Position numbers and translations under genes: made by a program. Below, piece after piece: positions 5,429-8,937 of a DNA stretch of 8,937 bases. Position 1 is the first letter of the stretch. Each line of letters begins with the position of its first letter. This DNA comes from Halieaceae bacterium UBA5085 (GTDB lineage Bacteria; Pseudomonadota; Gammaproteobacteria; Pseudomonadales; Halieaceae): contig DIAF01000049.1 of the NCBI GenBank assembly GCA_002414665.1, positions 1 to 8,937 on the forward strand, read 5' to 3'. Under the pieces are notes generated by a model, which ran no database searches, was not told the DNA's origin, and was given only the letters and a program-made list of their open reading frames with translations.

Positions 5429-7003
5429 ATGCCACACCCCGCCATCACTGCCGAAACCTATCCCCACAAGCCTGCCATCATCATGGGCGGCTCCGGCGAG
5501 GTGGTCACCTACGCCGACCTCGACGAGCGCAGCAATCAGGCGGCACAGTTGTTCCGCTCTCTCGGGCTGAAAAAGGGCGACCACATCGGCATGATGCTGG
5601 TGAACTGTCGCCAGTTTCTGGAAATCTGCTGGGGTGCGCAGCGAGCCGGCCTGATCTTCACGCCGATCAGCACCCACCTGAAGCGGGACGAAACCGCCTA
5701 TATCCTGGAGAACTGCGGGGCAAAACTGTTCATTGCGTCTCATTCTCTGGCAGCAGTGGCCGGCGAGATCCTCGCACTGGGCTCATCGGCGATCCGGCAC
5801 TTTTACATGGTGGATGGACTTGCCGACGGCTATGAGTCATGGGATGACAGCATTGGTCTGCAGCCGGCAGAGCGCATCGCGGACGAGGCCAACGGCGTTC
5901 CCATGCTCTACTCATCAGGCACAACCGGCAAACCCAAAGGCGTGTTCCTGCCGCCGCCCAGTGACGATGTCAATGCGCCGCATCCGCTGGCGGGCAGTCT
6001 TGGTGCCGCGTTCGGCTTTGGCGAGGAAACTGTCTATCTGTCGCCGGCGCCGCTGTATCACGCCGCACCGCTGCACTACAACATGATGACGCTGTACCAG
6101 GGCGGTACCACGGTGGTCATGGAAAAATTCGATGCGGAAGCTGCGCTGGCGCTCATTCAAGAACACCGTGCCACCCACAGCCAGTGGGTGCCGATCATGT
6201 TCGTGCGCATGCTGAAACTGCCCGAGGAGGTGCGCGAGCGCTATGACGTCAGCAGCATGCAGTTTGCGATCCACGCCGCGGCGCCCTGTCCGGTGGAGGT
6301 CAAGGAACAGATGATTGCGTGGTGGGGCGAGGTCATCGTCGAGTACTACGCGGCCAGCGAGGGCATTGGCATCACCATCATCGACTCTGCGAGCTGGCTT
6401 ACGCACAAGGGCTCTGTGGGCCCCGCACTGGTGGGCGCGATACACATCGTGGATGATGAGGGCAACGAACTGCCGCCCGGGGAAATTGGTACCGTGTATT
6501 TCAGTGGTGACCAGGCCCAGTTCAATTATCACAAGGAGCCGGGCAAGACCGCCGAGGCCTTCAACGAGCGCGGCTGGGCGACAACGGGCGACGTGGGATA
6601 TGTCGACAAGGATGGTTTCCTCTACCTCACGGACCGCAAGAATTTCATGATCATCAGCGGCGGTGTAAACATATACCCGCAAGAGATCGAGAATCTCCTT
6701 ATCACCCACGAGAAGGTTGCGGATGTTGCGGTGTTTGGCATTCCCAACGAGGAGTTCGGTGAGGAGGTGAAAGCGGTTGTGCAACCAATGAACTGGGCGG
6801 ACGCTACGGACGAGGTGGCCATCGAAATCATGGAGTGGCTGCGTGAGCGCATTTCCCATATCAAGCTGCCGCGCTCGCTGGATTTTCACCAACAGCTGCC
6901 GCGTATGGACAATGGCAAACTCTACAAGCGACACCTGGTCGAGGAATACCGCGGGGCGCACCGTGATCTGCCCAAAACCGGCGATGACGAGAAGCCTTCC
7001 TGA
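5429..7003 (+). CDS. Acyl-CoA synthetase (ANL superfamily, FadD-like)
   Basis: This 524-aa adenylate-forming enzyme would activate a carboxylic acid, probably a fatty acid, to its CoA thioester through an acyl-AMP intermediate. ANL core motifs are all present: the P-loop YSSGTTGKPKG (161-171), the A4-like APLYHAAPLHYN (207-218), the adenine-binding YYAASEG (306-312), TGDVGYVD (386-393) with the ribose-binding Asp388, the hinge DRKNFMIISGGVNIYPQEIE (402-421), and the C-terminal PRMDNGKLYKR (491-501) with the catalytic lysine at 497. Length is in the range for short, soluble FadD-type ligases. The substrate chain length or ring system cannot be read from sequence; some relatives act on steroid side chains or aromatic acids. 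It has its own likely promoter and sits between a thioesterase and a lipase, which supports fatty-acid activation. No signal peptide is seen. Confidence 0.92.
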   Translation: MPHPAITAETYPHKPAIIMGGSGEVVTYADLDERSNQAAQLFRSLGLKKGDHIGMMLVNCRQFLEICWGAQRAGLIFTPISTHLKRDETAYILENCGAKLFIASHSLAAVAGEILALGSSAIRHFYMVDGLADGYESWDDSIGLQPAERIADEANGVPMLYSSGTTGKPKGVFLPPPSDDVNAPHPLAGSLGAAFGFGEETVYLSPAPLYHAAPLHYNMMTLYQGGTTVVMEKFDAEAALALIQEHRATHSQWVPIMFVRMLKLPEEVRERYDVSSMQFAIHAAAPCPVEVKEQMIAWWGEVIVEYYAASEGIGITIIDSASWLTHKGSVGPALVGAIHIVDDEGNELPPGEIGTVYFSGDQAQFNYHKEPGKTAEAFNERGWATTGDVGYVDKDGFLYLTDRKNFMIISGGVNIYPQEIENLLITHEKVADVAVFGIPNEEFGEEVKAVVQPMNWADATDEVAIEIMEWLRERISHIKLPRSLDFHQQLPRMDNGKLYKRHLVEEYRGAHRDLPKTGDDEKPS

Positions 7004-7086
7004 TCGGGGGGTGGCCAGATTTAACCTGTAATGCGTGTGGTCTTTGCAGTATGCTTGGGGCAAGGTCTCCGGCAAAGAGGTAGCCC

Positions 7087-8751
7087 ATGAGAACATCACG
7101 CAAACTTGCCCAGCTGGAACGCCAGATGGCGAGTTGCTCAACGTATGAAGAATGGCGTGAAGCCGCCATTGCCCACGACGAGCTGTCCGGCAAGCGCCGC
7201 TGGCGTGAGGTGGACCAGACCACGCAGTACGATTACAGCCAGATTCGCTTGCGCCTCGACCGTTTGCGCAGCCTGCGTTCCCGGCATGACTATCAGGGCC
7301 TGCTGTTTACCCTGAACGAAGGTATCCACGGCAATATGGGCGGCATGGGCCGTAGCTCGCTGTACCAGAATGCCAAGTTCGGCACGAAACACCTGATCGA
7401 GCAATATATCGACGAGGTCGCGGACTCGCTGCGTTATCTCGCTGAACTGGAGAGTGACGATGTCACGCTGCAGCAAAAGCTCGACTTCTTTTACCGCGCG
7501 AATATCTGTTTCGGCCGCTCGGCGTTGATGTTGAGCGGTGGAGGTGTGCTCGGGTTTTATCATCTCGGCGTGGTCAAGACGCTGCTTGAACAGGGCCTGT
7601 TGCCGCGGGTGATTTCCGGCTCCAGCGCCGGTTCATTGGTCGCCGGCGTGGTCGGCTCGCATACCGATGAGGAGCTGCGGCACTTTTTTGACCCCAGCAA
7701 CGTCCATTTCGAGGCGGAACGTGAAGCCAGCGTGTTCTCACGCATGTTTTTCGGTCGCAACCCGCAAATTGACGTGCGGGATCTGGAAAATATCATAGCC
7801 CGGCTGATCCCCGAGATCACCTTCCAGGAGGCCTATGAAAAAACCGGGCGCCAGATCAGTATTACCGTTGCGCCGGCAGAAACCCACCAGCGCTCCCGGT
7901 TGCTGAATGCCATCACGTCGCCCAACGTCTACGTACGTTCGGCGGTGATGGCTTCCTGCGCAGTGCCGGGGGTGTTCCCACCCGTGATGCTGATGGCGAA
8001 GAACGTGCACGGAGAAGCGCAGCCCTACCTGCCTACGCGCAAGTGGGTGGACGGGTCCATTGCCGATGATTTGCCGGCAAAACGGCTGTCGCGGTTGTAC
8101 AGCACGAACCACTACATTGTCAGCATGGTGAACCCCATTGCGACCCCCTTTCTGCGCGGCAATCGCAAGAGCAACGGCCTGAGTGCCGCCCTGGGCAGTC
8201 TCGGGGTGGGCATTGGCCGGGAGGTGCTGAACTTCTACCGTGGTATGGTGCAGAAAAACGGTGACAACTGGCCGCGTTTCAACCTGCTGATGAATGGTAT
8301 TCACTCCCTGATCGATCAGGAATACAGCGGTGACATCAATATCGTGCCGAGCTTCCGCTGGTATAACCCGGCGAAGATTCTTTCCCACCTGTCAGAAAAG
8401 GAGCTGGTGGCTTTGATGGAGGGGGGTGCGCATTCCGCGTTTCCCAATATTGAGGCGATTCGCATCTGCACCAAGATCAGCCGGGTGATGGAAGAAATAT
8501 TGAATCGTTTTGAGTACGGTGACCTGCGGCCGGGCAGCGGCCAGTATCACCGACCCCGCGCATCGCGGCGCCGGCCACCTCCAACTCGCGCGGATCGGGA
8601 AGCGCAGCGCGAGCAATTCACGGCGCTGGAGGCTGCTGCGTCGAAACCGCGGCGCAAAGTCGCCAAGGCTCGGGTCAAGTCACGGCGTAAAGGCCCTTCG
8701 GCGCCGGGCAAAAAAGACGCGACGGGAGAGCCTGGGCGTGCTGTGGCATGA
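7087..8751 (+). CDS. Patatin-like phospholipase/triacylglycerol lipase with N-terminal DUF3336
   Basis: This 554-aa protein has three parts. Residues about 1-140 match DUF3336: YEEWREAAIAHDELSGKRRW (20-39), QYDYSQIRLRLDRLRSLR (47-64), GTKHLIEQYIDEV (99-111). Residues about 145-350 are a patatin domain with oxyanion-hole LSGGGVLGFYHLGVVK (149-164), nucleophile Ser180 in GSSAG (178-182), and the dyad Asp322 in DGSIADDLP (322-330). DGS followed by DLP, then HYIVSMVNP (342-350), is the pattern of the eukaryotic triacylglycerol lipases Tgl3/4/5 and plant SDP1 rather than of secreted bacterial patatins. The last 70 residues or so are a low-complexity tail with 21 Lys/Arg. No signal peptide is visible. 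AGAGG at 7076-7080 precedes the ATG by 6 nt. It likely hydrolyses acylglycerols or phospholipids inside the cell, feeding the neighbouring acyl-CoA synthetase. A TATGCT at 7050-7055 resembles a -10 but lacks a good -35. Confidence 0.9.
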   Translation: MRTSRKLAQLERQMASCSTYEEWREAAIAHDELSGKRRWREVDQTTQYDYSQIRLRLDRLRSLRSRHDYQGLLFTLNEGIHGNMGGMGRSSLYQNAKFGTKHLIEQYIDEVADSLRYLAELESDDVTLQQKLDFFYRANICFGRSALMLSGGGVLGFYHLGVVKTLLEQGLLPRVISGSSAGSLVAGVVGSHTDEELRHFFDPSNVHFEAEREASVFSRMFFGRNPQIDVRDLENIIARLIPEITFQEAYEKTGRQISITVAPAETHQRSRLLNAITSPNVYVRSAVMASCAVPGVFPPVMLMAKNVHGEAQPYLPTRKWVDGSIADDLPAKRLSRLYSTNHYIVSMVNPIATPFLRGNRKSNGLSAALGSLGVGIGREVLNFYRGMVQKNGDNWPRFNLLMNGIHSLIDQEYSGDINIVPSFRWYNPAKILSHLSEKELVALMEGGAHSAFPNIEAIRICTKISRVMEEILNRFEYGDLRPGSGQYHRPRASRRRPPPTRADREAQREQFTALEAAASKPRRKVAKARVKSRRKGPSAPGKKDATGEPGRAVA

Positions 8752-8778
8752 CCTCCCCGTTATGATCAGGACCGCGGG

Positions 8779-8937
8779 ATGAAGCCCCTGGAGTTCTCCC
8801 GGGAACAGAAAGAGCGCATGGCGGCCAAGGTCAAGCGGTACCTGAACGAGGAACTGCAGCAGGACATCGGCAGTTTCGATGCCGAATTCCTGGTGGATTT
8901 CCTCGCCGAGGAGCTGGGCCCGTATTTCTACAACCGC
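8779..8937 (+). CDS. DUF2164 family protein, N-terminal part
   Basis: This small frame begins at an ATG with AGGA 7 nt upstream (8768-8771) and is still open at the window end after 53 codons. The visible sequence has SREQKERM (8-15), VKRYLNEELQQDIGSFDAEF (18-37) and FLAEELGPYFYNR (41-53), the pattern of DUF2164, whose members are generally short (about 80 aa) cytoplasmic proteins of unknown function. It starts 27 bp after the lipase stop, so it is probably co-transcribed. No function can be assigned. Confidence 0.85.
   Translation, partial: MKPLEFSREQKERMAAKVKRYLNEELQQDIGSFDAEFLVDFLAEELGPYFYNR

Noticed and set aside
7004..7086. Promoter before the lipase gene (TATGCT at 7050-7055)
   Set aside because: No acceptable -35 hexamer at 16-18 bp and no extended -10; not called as a feature.
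5915..7141. Long open frame (408 codons) on the minus strand opposite the acyl-CoA synthetase
   Set aside because: Antisense to a fully motif-supported ANL enzyme; the translation is His/Arg/Val-rich and matches no family I recognise. A shadow frame.

Overview
This GC-rich, densely coding window looks like chromosomal DNA of a gammaproteobacterium. That is a guess from the style of the proteins (TesB, a DUF3336-patatin lipase, DUF2164); a marine Halieaceae/Cellvibrionales-type lineage would fit, but nothing in the window fixes the taxon. No RNA genes, mobile elements, CRISPR arrays or prophage genes were seen, and no gap longer than about 100 bases lacks a gene.

Left half, minus strand (4417 down to 1): a tight six-gene run, read as ycsI/DUF1445, pxpA, pxpB, pxpC, DUF4392 D-glutamate cyclase, and a D-amino-acid aminotransferase cut off by the window edge. 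Neighbouring genes overlap by 4 bases or are separated by 5 to 34 bases, so this is almost certainly one operon. PxpABC is the ATP-dependent 5-oxoprolinase. DUF1445 and DUF4392 are the two halves of the mammalian mitochondrial protein DGLUCY (C14orf159, UPF0317), whose D-glutamate cyclase activity interconnects D-glutamate and 5-oxo-D-proline. The aminotransferase would connect D-glutamate to 2-oxoglutarate. Together they suggest a pathway handling both enantiomers of 5-oxoproline and D-glutamate. The joint pathway is an inference; the family calls are strong.

Right half, plus strand (4517 to 8937): acyl-CoA thioesterase II (TesB), an acyl-CoA synthetase of the ANL superfamily with its own good sigma-70-like promoter, a DUF3336-patatin lipase resembling the eukaryotic triacylglycerol lipases Tgl3/4/5 and SDP1, and the start of a small DUF2164 protein. 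The first three form a fatty-acyl turnover neighbourhood: the lipase releases fatty acids, the synthetase activates them, and the thioesterase hydrolyses excess acyl-CoA.

The two halves are divergently transcribed from a 99-bp region (4418-4516). The most interesting signal is the operon that reunites both separated halves of DGLUCY with 5-oxoprolinase and a D-amino-acid aminotransferase.
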